64,000 bases of DNA. Origin: Beroe forskalii (Eukaryota > Ctenophora > Nuda > Beroida > Beroidae). The position numbers and the translations under genes were made by a program. Every line of letters starts with the position of its first letter. Positions within the stretch are counted from its first letter, which is position 1. The notes under the pieces were generated by a model. It worked only from the letters and a program-made list of their open reading frames with translations. It made no database searches and was not told where the DNA came from. The stretch is taken from contig WFMF01000055.1 in assembly GCA_011033025.1 (NCBI GenBank), forward strand, positions 248,001 through 312,000, in the 5' to 3' direction. Below, piece after piece: positions 27,201 through 40,800 of this stretch.

Positions 27201-30200
27201 TCAGTCTCGAGAGTGGAGCGTATAATGAACTCCTCTTTCAGTCTCGAGAGTGGAGCGTTTAATGAACTCCTCTTTCAGTCTCGAGAGTGGAGCGTTTAAT
27301 GAACTCCTCTTTCAGTCTCGAGAGTGGAGCGTATAATGAACTCCTCTTTCAGTCTCGAGAGTGGAGTTCTCAGCTGCTGCTTACTCCTGCATGGAAAACG
27401 AGGGTACGATTAAACTGGGAGTGGTCAGGACCGGAAATCTGAAGTGCAAAACATCTGTCAAGTTAGTGAAACACAAGGAAATATTAATATTACATCATTT
27501 TATGCGACGATCCTCATTGCTTCATCAGTTGAAACTCACCAGACTTGATATAAGTTATGCTTGGGTATATAATCACATTCGTCGCAATTGATGCTTACAC
27601 AGTACTATTTAACGTTATAAAAGCTAGTATACCCAAGCTATAATCGGGTATATGAAGATATGGGATATATATATATATATATTTCAGGTTTTTAGATAGA
27701 GTATTTTCTTTTTTCAAATTCACCCCCTGTTTAGCTAGTCACTGGCTAAACATTTTTGCTTTTCATTTTAATACTGATTTAATTTTATCAGTTGTATTTC
27801 GGATACATTGATATTTTGATGATATTTGATTTATTTCAGATTTAATAAATGTTGTATTACAGATTACAATGAATTACTTGTGAATTGATTTTGACAGTAA
27901 TTTACTAACCTGAAAATTTTTGTATAGGCTATGAAGAATTATATTCGAGCTAGTACCTTCACCATTTCCCTCTCCTAACCCCGCAGTTTCATTCGTCTAC
28001 TAGTGGATTTCTAAGATATTCTATATATATCGGATCTACTAGTAGCACACAAAAGAACTGTTTGTTGATTCTGCTAAGAAAATATGATGAAAAATGGCGG
28101 AAAAGTTCAGAATCACACTTGTATCTGACTTCAGATCCAGTTTCTTTGGAATTACTTTATTGATTTTGTTTTTGTGTTTTGTAGCATTTGATAGGCTGGC
28201 TTTCCCATCTCAGCAATCCCAACAGCAGTCTACACAGACAGCGGTCAACCATGTCACACGGTCACAAGCTCTAAGCTTGAATAGACCAATCAACCTTCTG
28301 AATAGTATTCCAGATGTTAAGACCTATCAGAGAACCGTGGAAAAGCACAGCAGACTTAACAATCAATTGGTTTACATGAAATCCTGCATGCTCAGTGGTT
28401 GCATCCCTAAGGGTATATGTGATCAGGCTAAGTTTAAGCTAAGTTTTCCCAATGTGATTGTGAAAGATAATTGTCAGAAATTCTTTCACTATGCTGCTTC
28501 TAGGTCATCAGATGTAATCCGGACACATCTGAATGTAACCATTGAAAGACTACGTCAGAAAATTTTCCGCTTAGATGAGACCTTGAGGCAAACATTGAGT
28601 GCCAAAGAATTGGAATCTGTCATTGCTCACACTGCTTCAAAGGACTCAGCTCTGCAATCCAAACAAATTGTCATCCACGAGAAGAAACTTCAGCGTGATT
28701 TAGAACATGGGAAGTTCTATATCCCTTTTCAGAGAAATTATGACCCAAGACAGAAAAGGAAAAATAGGAGGTTTAAGGCTAAGTCTAAAGCAGCTAGGAA
28801 GTCTAGTAGGAAACTCAAAAGGAGAAGTCTACGTTCTGAGAACAGTGATAGCCCAGGGGCCATTCTGTGTCAACCAGGTTCATCCTCAGCACCCCCTCCT
28901 GTCATTAACCTATCTACCTCTAAGACCATAACAGAGGGGCATTTTGGAATTTTCCAAAGGGGACCAAAATTTGTCCCTACACCTCCTAAACCAGATCTGG
29001 CAGAATTTCAAAAGGACTATACTATGTGGAAGAACCGTCTCAGGTGGGCTTATCATCATGAATACGGCAAGGCTGAAAAAGTTCCTTTGCCCACACTTCC
29101 CCTTCCTGAACCAGAACCAGAGTCTGAAGAGGACATCAACCCTGATGTGCAGAAACTCCTTGATGCAGAAAAGGCCCTACGTAATGAGAAGAAATCTCAG
29201 TACATGGCTCCTCTCAACCAAAACCATGCCTTGGAACTGTTCTTCCACAAAGTGGATCTAGGTATTAAAGACCACAAAGAAAGAAATTTTAGTGGGGATA
29301 ACCTTTCAAAAGAAGAAAGATCAGCTCTCAAAGATATGAGATCTTGGAAAGATGTTATTGTGAGACCCTATGATAAAGGAATAGGTTATGTGGTGGATGA
29401 TGTAGTTAATTATGAGAATAGAGTGAAGAAAGAGATCCTCAATCCACAAACGTATGTGGTGGTTGATGATCCAGCATCTGAGATTGTGAAGATCAATACC
29501 AGAATCAAGGACTGGATAGATAAATATCCAGAGTCCCTTTCTGATAACCTTAGGGATTGGGTTGTTAATGAGAATGCTTCGTGTGGATATTATTATTTGT
29601 TGTACAAGGCCCACAAACCAGAGAAGGGCTACCCTGGTCGTTTGATAACATCAGCTTGTGGCTCCCCCACTGAGAATCTTTCTAAATGGTTGGAATTTCA
29701 CTTAGGTCCCCTAATGGATTCATTACCCTACAGACTTCAAGATTCATCACATTTCCTCAGAAAGCTCCTTGATTATAATTCTGTTGAAGGAAACAAAACC
29801 CATTCAATTATTCATTGCAGTTGGGACATTGAGGCAATGTACCCTAACATCCAAAATGACCTGGGCATCGAAGCATGTACAGACTTACTCAATAAACGCA
29901 CTCATACATTTCCTTCGACAGAATCCATCATAGAGGCTTTGCTCATAACCCTCGAAGAGAACATTGCCCAATTTGGTGACTTAGTCACCAAGCAAATCGA
30001 AGGAACAGCAATGGGCCCTAGTCATGCTTGTTCCTATGCAGATGCGGCAGCTGACTATGCTATAGATCAGAAAGTCATGTCTGACACCAACCATTTTCAT
30101 CAGTTCATTTCTTTGTGGGCTCGTCTGAGGGATGATATTTATTGTGCCTGGATTGGGACAGAGGAGGACTTGAGGTTGTTTGACACATGGCTGAATGGAT

Positions 30201-31773
30201 TACATCCGCGTTTAAAATTTACTTTAGAGTATAGCACAGAGGGCACCATCTTTCTTGACTTGTTTGTTAGCACAGGTACTGACAACAGCATAAAAACTAA
30301 AATCTATAGCAAGCCTTGTGACAGCCATGCATACCTTCTCCCCACTTCTTGCCACCCAGCCCATATATGTAAAAACATTCCCATAGGTGTCATGAAGCGT
30401 GTTAGGCGCAATTGTAGTGAAGAGGCTGACTTCACACTGGCCAAAACAGAATACAGTCAGTATCTGAGACATAGGCAGTACAGCGAGGATGTAATTCAGG
30501 AGGCCATCGAGTCTGCAACACAATGCACACGGGAGAGCCTGCTGGGAGTAGACAAGGTCTCAGGTAGTTCCAATCCTGTCAAGAAACAGTATCCTCTAGT
30601 CATGAAATTCAATCAGAAATTACCATTAATGTCGAAGATTATCAGAGATAATCTCCACATATTGGAGCTCACATCTGAGACAAAAGAAATGTTCAATTGT
30701 AAATCTCTTTTCGTTTCATATAAGATGGAGAAGAATTTAAAATCTTTAATCTGTAAAAATAAGTACACCAATAAACTTTCTGTAGCTAGAAACCAGGTTG
30801 TTAGTAATGTAGAAGAAAATGCTGATAGTAACACCATAACTAATATCAATCATGGTTGTTTTAAGTGTCCCAAATTGTGTACTCTCTGTAAAAATTTTAT
30901 GATTGAATCCAATTCTTTCACCTCACCAAATATTAATAGACAGTTTTTAATCAAATCCCGTTTAACATGTGACACACAGAATATTATTTATGTAATTTAT
31001 GACAAAATTTGTGAAAAAATTTTCTATGTTGGTTATACAGGTGACACCATGAAAGTGAGGTGGGCTAACCATAAATCACATATAAAGTATGGTAAGAAGT
31101 CCTGTGAAATGTCGACCCACTTCACCAAGCATAGTACAGGCCTGCATAAACTAGACAAGTCCACCACAACAGCGTTCACTGCCTCTCTTAAAAACCACCT
31201 TAGCATAATTTTGATTGAATGTGTGGATCCCATACCAGGTAAGAGCATGAAAGAGGCATGTGAAATTAGAGAAACTTATTGGCAAGGAGCTCTGAAAGCT
31301 ACTAGACTTTTCGGTGGCATTAATAAACGTACCAATAGAAATTAATGGACATTTGCTTGCCCCCACACAGGCTGCCTATCACCTTGTGACCAACATGGCC
31401 CCTTGTAAAGCTTTTTAGTGAGGTCAGCTGTGACTTTTTCAGGTTTTTAGATAGAGTATTTTCTTTTTTTCAAATTCACCCCCTGTTTAGCTAGTCACTG
31501 GCTAAACATTTTTGCTTTTCATTTTAATACTGATTTAATTTTATCAGTTGTATTTCGGATACATTGATATTTTGATGATATTTGATTTATTTCAGATTTA
31601 ATAAATGTTGTATTACAGATTACAATGAATTACTTGTGAATTGATTTTGACAGTAATTTACTAACCTGAAAATTTTGTATAGGCTATGAAGAATTATATT
31701 CGAGCTAGTACCTTCACCATTTCCTCTCCTAACCCCGCAGTTTCATTCGTCTACTAGTGGATTTCTAAGATAT

Positions 31774-31864
<91 letters not shown>

Positions 31865-34800
31865 GTGACACCTACATACATGCAATGACTAGGGATGTCA
31901 TGTGAACAGCAAATAGTGCTGTAGTTTGTAGGCATGTCATGTGAACAGCAAATAGTGCTGTAGTTTGTAGGCATGTCATGTGAACAGCAAATAGTGCTGT
32001 AGTTTGTAGGCATGTCATGTGAACAGCAAATAATGCTGTATTTTACACGAGCTACCACCCACGGAGTGAGATACCATTAACTGTGTGGAAGTGTGCTAGT
32101 ATGTGATATATCATTAACTGTGTGGAAGTGTGCTAGTATGTGATATATCATTAACTGAGTGGAAGTGTGCTAGTTTGTGATATGCCTATTGCCTACGTGC
32201 TACCTATTTGGCTCCTCGTGTATGTCTTAAAGGAAGCACACAGTTGTTATTACGGCACGGTACTAAACGGGGGCTATAATTTCTGTGAAGACTTAACCCA
32301 GCAATACTTTGCCTAAGAGTGCTATTTCTACAGGATAATTGGTACAGGTAGATCACCCACACATCCTGTGGACATATACCACCCCATCCCTTAAATCCCC
32401 TTTACAAAACCCCCACTTCCCCGCCCCTCCATCCCCCAACTTATGAGTCCTTATCCCCTCCTCAGCTACGAGACCTCTGACGGAACAGCCACTGCCGGGG
32501 AGGACTACGTCTCCAAGTCGGGTGTCATTGAGTTCGAGGAGGGGGAATATGTGAAGAGTGTCGAGATAGAGATCATTGACGACGATGTCTGGGAGGAGAC
32601 CGAGACCTTCTTCGTGAGACTCTTCAACCCGTCACGCGGCACCGAGATGGATAAGATATGTGTCACTCAAGTCTCCATTATAAATGACGATGGTAAGTCG
32701 GGGAAAACGTCTTTTATTATTTAGATTATTAAGTTAATATGTGGAGAATTTGAAATTCCCGATTTCTCTAATTCCACTCGGCTTAAAAATCTTCTCAGTT
32801 GCATTTTTCACATATAATTCATTAAATCCTTGCATCCTTGTGATGTCAACTCTTCTTGTCAAAGTTTAAAGAGCTCTGCAAAAAGTACAGTTCAATTGTT
32901 TATCTCAATTCACTACAGTTCTATATTCTATAACAAGCACAATTAAACAAGCTCAACAACAACAGTTACCACGCAGCAATACGTCACTACGTCTAATAAA
33001 CATTGTTTATGTATTGTACAATGTACATTATACTCTACATTTATTACAAGTGAAACTCCAACATGTCTAGTGTACATAACGCAAACTTCTAACGAAATTT
33101 GCTGAAAATCAACTTTAAAATCTATCTCCTCCTTCTACACAGTTTTTAGAGAACTACCTAAACAAAAGTGATCTATTAAATGCATTAACGCAATGTTCAT
33201 CGCTCCACTTACGTAGACTACACACATTGTAGGTAATTAAGTTACGTAGACTACACACTACCTACGTCCTACACGCCACGCAATATGAATAACCAAACCC
33301 CTCTCTCCCTTCAGAGCCCGGTATCCTGCAGTTCCAGAAACCCAGCTACCTTTACAAAGAGAGTGCCGGAATCGCAGAGCTCGTCATCGAGCGTAATGAC
33401 GGGTGTGACGGCCGAATTACCGTCCGTTTCAAAACCAAGGACATCACCGCCACTGCAGGCAAAGACTACGAGGTGAGTTGTGTGGACTGGTGTGCAATGT
33501 GGGTGGGAGTGTGGACTGGTGGGAGTGTGGACTGGTGGGAGTGTGGACTGGTGGGAGTGTGGACTGGTGGGAGTGTGGGCTGGTGGGAGTGTGGACTGGT
33601 GGGAGTGTGGAATGGTGGGAGTGTGGACTGGTGGGAGTGTGGACTGGTGGGAGTGTGGACTGGTGGGAGTGTGGACTTGTGGGAGTGTGGACTGGTGGGA
33701 GTGTGGAATGGTGGGAGTGTGGACTGGTGGGAGTGTGGACTGGTGGGAGTGTGGACTGGTGGGAGTGTGGACTTGTGGGAGTGTGGACTGGTGGAAGTGT
33801 GGACTGGTGGGAGTGTGGGCTGGTGGGACTGTGGACTGGTGGGAGTGTGGACTGGTGGGAGTGTGGACTGGTGGGAGTGTGGGCTGGTGGGAGAGTGGAC
33901 TGGTGGGAGTGTGGACTGGTGGGAGTGTGGGCTGGTGGGACTGTGGACTGGTGGGAGTGTGGACTGGTGGGAGTGTGGACTGGTGGGAGTGTGGACTTGT
34001 GGGAGTGTGGACTGGTGGGAGTGTGGACTGGTGGGAGAGTGGACTGGTGGGAGTGTGGACTGGTGGGAGTGTGGACTGGTGGGAGTGTGGACTGGTGGGA
34101 GTGTGGACTGGTGGATGTGTGGACTGGTGGGAGTGTGGACTGGTGGGAGTGTGGACTGGTGGGAGTGTGGACCTGTGGATGTGTGATATGGTTGTTGAAT
34201 GTTGGGTGAAGGTGGAGGGGGTCACTTATTTGGGCGAACCTGTAAATTTGAAAGTCACTGTACATTCGATCGATATTTATCAAAGAAATAATCCAAGGCA
34301 CTTGTTAGCTCCATATAAGCAAAATGGTTTTACGCTTAGGAAATGCGCTAATGCTTATAGCTAATTATTCTTGAGCTGTGCAATGATTTGGATGCTAAAT
34401 ATTTTTAAGCTATCTTTTATGCTGCAAAAGTTAGCACCTCAGAGCTTTGCAACTTGCTGATCTATGACAAATAATGAAACATTTGAGTCATTATTAGATT
34501 ATTTGTTAATAGTAACCGCCCATTGGGAGTTTACTATTGAATGAGCGTAGAGAATGAATTCATGGAGTAAGTGTTTGCTGTGTTCTAAAGTATACAAGCT
34601 CACGCAATACCAAGCACCTATCGTATGTCTTGTATACGTCTGGTATTTGCTACAAGTCTGCCATATGGAGAGCTTTTTACTGTGTTTCTTGTAATCTATG
34701 GCCTGATTATCATTAGTTACAGTGCAAAGTCGTTGATGTAAAATTACGCCATTTCATTAACATGTAGTTAGATTAGAGATCTCTATTGTGACGTCATTAC

Positions 34801-37800
34801 TAATTACTGTTAATGAAAATGGTGCACTGTAGACGTTGAGTAAACTTTTGGTAAACTTTTGGTAAACTTTTGGTAAACTTTTGTTAAGCACATGGTAAAC
34901 TTAGTTTAAACTTAAAATAAATGGTGAACTTATGATAAAGTGGTGATAAGGAGTGCTCATTTCACGGCCTCTGGATCCTTGCAGCCCTCTGACCTGCGAG
35001 TAAGATGACCAACGGGTTTTGGTGGTGTACAAAGCAAATTAATTACTTGGCTGTTATTAGTAGCACTTCTGGGAGGCTTTGGATTGTGCATACCTCTGCA
35101 TATTGCAGAAAAAATGATGTTCTGCGATTTATCTCTCGAGACCTTACCCATGTTGGCTACAAAGCACTTGAATACATGCATACATTTAGGATTGGTAATA
35201 ATGGTGATTAAATTGCAAACTCACACATAAATAGTACAACATCGTAGTGCAACTCATAGTGGTCATGATGGTATGTAATATAGAGATCTTCTATAATATT
35301 TATACAGGTATTGTCGGTATGGTTATGACATTAAACTGGAAGATGAGATTGAGACATATCACCCACAGCACTAATTTCACGAGGGGAAGCCGAGTTGGAT
35401 TAGTGTTACTAATTTCACTAGTACCACTTGGGGGCGTTAGATTAGCGTATTGTACCACGGCACAACTGAGCAAATGTTTGGTTGACTGATCATACGCATT
35501 ACGTAAATCATGGAGAAATCGATCAACTTAATGCAGATGCTTAACATTGCTAAATCTTAATGTGAATGTAAAATGTTAGAACATGATCAGTAAATTTCAT
35601 CATTTTGATATTATATGAGCAGGATATATAACAAGAATACTAAATATGCGCCCCCGTTCAATTAAAAGTTACTAACTATGCACCCCCGTGCAGTAACTAG
35701 TTAAACTGAAGAGGAATTTATATGAAGAATGTGGAAATTAAGAGAGTTTTATTGAAAGGAGTGCGGGAAATGAGGGGATTTTATAGAAATATAATTCAAG
35801 GTTCACACTGGTATTTTAATCTAAAACCACAGTACAGAAGTGCTGTGATTTGATGCGTCCATCCAATTCACTACGCTCCTAATTTCAATACTAGCTAACA
35901 TAGATGATAATAATATATCACTGCTGCTTTTATTTGATTGGAAATCCAATGATTGTAGTAATCCAAGACATCATGCTGAGCAAATTTAACGCATTTTGAT
36001 TCCCATTTCCGTATGATAAGAAGGATAATTGTATGATTCTTATATTTACTTGCAGGTCGCTCATCAATAATAGGTCGTTGTAGCGTTTGGTTTAGAAGGG
36101 TTAAGGGTGAATTAGTACCTTTAACCGCTAAGGTGTGCCCCTTTTTGCTAACTAATATGGAAGTAGCCCTAATCTTGTAGAGCTCAGCAAGTCGAGTTCA
36201 ACGGTGCCTTTGAAATTGGAAAACGAGAAGATATGATATACATTATACATCGCATTGACAAATTACATTCATAGTTTTGCTTAAAAGTCAAGAACAACAA
36301 CAAAAAAAACTTTTGTACTGCTTATGTTTAGCTCTTCAAGTCTTCAAGAGGAGCGCTGTTTTTGTAAGCTTTAAGTGCATTGCGATGCATCTTCCGTTGT
36401 CAAATTTGGAACATTTGTACCCACTGAGCTCTACAAGGTTTGTGTCCATATAGAAATATAGGCAGATGCGAACCTTGCAATCGGCGCCGATCAGCGCTGA
36501 TCAGCGCCGACCCACCGCCGATCAGCGCTGATCGGCACTGATCGGCGATCGATCAGCGCTGATCGGCGACACTGCCGATCAGCGCTGATGGAAAAAATTT
36601 AAAATTTCATCGGCGGTCGTCGGCGCTGATCGGCGCTGATCGGCGCTGATTGCAAGGTGCGCATCTGCCGAAATATAAGTAAGGAAACAGGGCGCCCCGT
36701 ATTGACGACCTATTGTTAATGTGCGACCCCCAGTTGATCAGTAGAGTAGTGACTATGCGCATGTGTCATTCCTGAGAGCACTGCAGCACCAGACGGCAGC
36801 CGCCCCGCTGGCTCCCCAGACGGCAGCCGCCCCGCTGGCCCCCCAGACGGCAGCCGCCCCGCTGGCTCCCCAGACGGCAGCCGCCCCGCTGGCATTCCTG
36901 ACGAGCACTGCTGGTTCCCCAGACGGCAGCCGCCCCGCTGGCTCCCCAGACGGCAGCCGCCCGCTGGCTCCCCAGACGGCAGTCGCCCCGCTGGCTCCCC
37001 AGACGGCAGCCGCCCGCTGACTAGCCCCCCGCTGCGGGAATAATGAATTGTGACTTGTACTAGGGGGTGGCGGATAGAGAGATAGTCTTTGAGCACGGCG
37101 AAGTCACCAAATCCATTGCTGTGGACTTCCTGCCTGAGAGTTCACCTCACGACGAGGATTGTAGCTTTGAGGCGAGCCTGGAGGAGCCTAGTGGCGGAGC
37201 CTCGTTAGGCAGGAGTCGTCGCACCATAGTCACTATTCTCTCTGACGACGGTAAGGGGTAGCAGGCTGGTAGTCGTGGTGCTATCACCTTGATACATTTG
37301 TATTATAGTTTCCTTTATTCCGTGACAGGCTAAAGACGAAGAGGTGGAATTCGCCCACGGCGAAATTACCAAGACCATCCACATCCCTCTGATGGATGAT
37401 GACGTTTTTAACGAGGACAAGATATTTGAAGTAATGTTATCCGACCCTACTGCTGGAGCAACCCTCGGCAAATCTAAATGCACTATTGTTACCATTCTGA
37501 ATGACGATGGTAAGACGTTGGTGAAGTGCATGTATGCGTGCCTGATTCTCTTTACTTTGTACTTTGTACCCTCTTTCTGCACTTTCTCATGTTTTCTATC
37601 TGTTTCTCTAATCTCTTTCCTACAATTTGTGTTTCCTACTTTTTTGTTGCCCTTTTCTTTCTGTCTGCTGGAAACTTCATTAAAGGATCTTCTATGCCTG
37701 GGTTTCAGTGTAAATGTAAACTAAACCACAATTGTTTAAGGTATTGTATTTGTTTCCTAGAAAATATTTAATATAGATATAGATATTCCATTAATACTTT

Positions 37801-40800
37801 AGATAATACACTGCCATGGAGATTAATAGATTAGTGGTCCGGATGGGCCATTTTGTGGTTGGAACGCGCGCGCTCCAAATGTGACTTTTGGTAGCAAATG
37901 CGCGTTGGGATCAATTATCTTGGCGCGCGTTGTATTTATTATTACGACAAAACATGTCAATATTGACGGTTGGTCCAATAGACGGGTTTTTGTCAAATAA
38001 CAACCTCTCTCGCGAATTACTTGTCATGATATATTCTAGCGTCCCTGACATATACTTTATGAACGTCATACATGAAAAACATAACTGTCACATGAGCTCT
38101 ATTTTACAAATCCGACCGTCGAATGTCGATACTAAAAGCGGGAACCACCCCGAACCAACCGGAATTAGCTTCGAAACTTCCCAAAACCACCAAACTCATC
38201 TGATACCACCCGAATTCACCCAAAACTCATACTTTGGATGGGTTCCGCTTATTTCGGGTAGTTCCATTTCTTACCTGACAGAAGCTGCAGAAAACTGCAT
38301 TAAGATCGAGGTTTAATGAAAGGGTTCCAGTTATTAGAATTACTAAATTGGATTACCGTCTGATCAAAACACAACAAAAACGAACCTACAACTCATCGGT
38401 TTTCTAGTCTCCACATTTCGTGCTTTCATACAAGTCAAGTCCTTTGTCGTTTTTTAAATTGTAGAGACTATTTGGGTGCCCACGTGCAGTATGGACATAG
38501 GGTGTTGCCGTGGGTATTATATTGCAACAATATTGCTAGTTTATTTGGTCCATCTCTTGGAATCCCTTTTCATATCTTTGCTTTGGATTCCTCTCCATGC
38601 CTACATGTAAGACTGGATCTGTACAGCACCTGACTTGATAACCCTCCCACAGACTACCAGACACTCATCACTAGAGTTGCCAACCTGACCAGTGTCAACC
38701 TCGACAAACTGGTGATAGGCAAGGAGTCATGGAAGCAGCAGTTCACTGAGGCTCTGAGTGTCAACGGAGGGGAACTAGAAGAAGCTGAGACCATGGACTT
38801 TGTCCTTCATTTCCTTACATTCGGATGGAAAGTATGTTCTTTTTATTGATGGGCAATGCTCACTGCTCGCATCTCTCATATTCTGACCAGTTATTTCGAG
38901 GTTCCCATCACCTCCCTGTGTGCCCCCTGCTCACACTGATAAACTACCCAATCCCAGGTCCTGTTCGCCTGTGTGCCCCCTGCTCACATTGCCGGAGGAT
39001 GGCTCTGTTTCACTGTTGCTCTGATGGCCATTGCAGTTGTTACTGCAGTTATTGGTGACATGGCGACTGTCTTGGGTCTCTTACTCGGCATTAAAGACTC
39101 CGTTACTGCCATCACATTTGGTTAGTATTTGGATGCAGTACCGGTACAGGATGATAGTAATGACTTGCTAGACACAGGCTTTTCTTTGCCTTAGTCCGAT
39201 AAACTCAAATTATTTGATTCGTATCTTAACTCCTTCTCGGACACTTTGACAGATGGAGTATTATCACGCCACTCACAACTCACTCCCCATATCACTTCAT
39301 CAGTCAGCAAGCTACCTCATGACACTTCATGGAAATGGTGAGAACTTCCACCTTTCACTCTTACCACATTCTTTCCAATAGAGTATCTTGTACTTCCCAC
39401 AATAATTTTTAGACTTAAATTTGCCACACCACATGACGGTTTTATGAACTTCGCACATTGAACACTTCGTATAATCCCATTGTCATTCTCTTCATTGCCC
39501 CCTTTCTTCAGTCGCTCTCGGTACCTCGTTGCCGGACACCTTCGCCAGCAAAGTAGCGGCTATTAATGAGGACACGGCCGATGCCGCTATCGGCAACATC
39601 ACCGGTAGTAACTCCGTGAACGTGTTCCTGGGTCTCGGAGTGCCCTGGATCATTGCTACTATCTATAAAACGCTTAACTACGAAAGCTTGGTGAGTCTAA
39701 CGCTGTTTTTTTTTACATCATTCTCGTTTCGTTCAGTAAAATTAGGTCATCTGAAAAGTTAGAAAGGTGTAATTGTACCCCCTCACCAATCTAACAGTTT
39801 ATATTTAGGAATAGCATGAATTGAATGAACGTGTTTTTTTCGCCCTGTAATTTCTACTATCTATAAAACCTTCTCCTACGAAAGCTTGGTGAATTCATGT
39901 TTTTCTGGATACATTCCATTCTCTACGCCCTGTACTGATTGGGTCACCTTCTCCTGCTAACATGGAGACGATACAGTACACCTTTCCCACTGTTTACAGA
40001 GTACACAGTGTACATTTTGGAAAACCACTGGAGACGATACAGTACACCCGCTGGCAAGGTCTCTACCGTCGACACCAATTTGTACAGTGTGTAACACAGT
40101 ACAGTGTGTACACTGTACAGTGTACAGTGTACAGAGTACAGAGTACACTGTACACTGTGTAATGTAATGTGTTTGTACACTGTACACAGTGTACTGTGTA
40201 CAGTGTACAGAGTACACTGTACACAGTGCATGCATGGCGGAAGCACGGGGGCCGAGGGGCCATGGCCCTGTTATGAATGGGGCCAAGATGCTCTTTTGGC
40301 CCCCACAAAACTTTAGTGTCACGTCATCATTGTTATTCATTAGTCAGTTTAATATTCAGTGATCTCTGATCAACCAATTCGTAGGTTGAAATGAAAACAA
40401 ACATAGAATTGACCCCATCATTATATTGTCTAGATACTAGAAGGCGATAAGTTGGGATAATCGAATTACTAGCTAGTCAATCCACAGTTATATAGCCTTT
40501 GACGGTTTTTGACTTGAAGTTTACTCTCTCAAGCTTCTCAAGAGTGCCTCTATCAAAACATGGCCAATAATCTGTTGTCTGTTTGGTTAATTAACAGCTA
40601 TTGATATATTTTTGCCTAGCCACGATAAACATGGCTGATCAGATTATAGCACTTCTGTACTGTGGTTTGTGCATAAAAATACTATTAACTCTAACAGGAA
40701 ACTCTCGATGTCAACCCTTCTTGTTGCTTACCACTGTACACTCCATATCAATCTATTGTGAAAGTACATTTAACCTTATAATTTGCAAGTTTCATGATTG

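Larger units (their letters stand above)
27682..31774 (+). mobile_element. Penelope-like retroelement, apparently complete, in an NCX intron
   Basis: Direct terminal repeats at 27682-28020 and 31437-31774 (about 338 bp, differing by only a few small indels) flank a single long ORF (28094-31345). The ORF has reverse transcriptase and GIY-YIG motifs. The near-identical repeats suggest a recent insertion. Both ends lie next to (TA)n: a short run before the left repeat and a ~90-bp run after the right one. It is in the sense orientation inside the intron that splits NCX CBD1. No canonical hammerhead-ribozyme core was recognised by eye in the terminal repeat. Confidence 0.88.

Noticed and set aside
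27682..31774. LTR retrotransposon
   Set aside because: No gag, protease, integrase or RNase H signatures; RT motifs, DKG and C-terminal GIY-YIG fit a Penelope-like element.
33311..34364. ORFs of 237-304 codons on both strands over the 16-bp minisatellite
   Set aside because: Several frames are open at once because the unit lacks stops; this is intron sequence after an NCX donor.
37888..38316. 142-codon plus-strand ORF in an NCX intron
   Set aside because: Not in phase with flanking exons, no family resemblance and no convincing exon limits.
39853..39893. Second copy of the alpha-2 exon end
   Set aside because: Only ~38 bases resemble the exon and the donor is weakened; without an upstream acceptor it is a degraded duplicate, not an exon.
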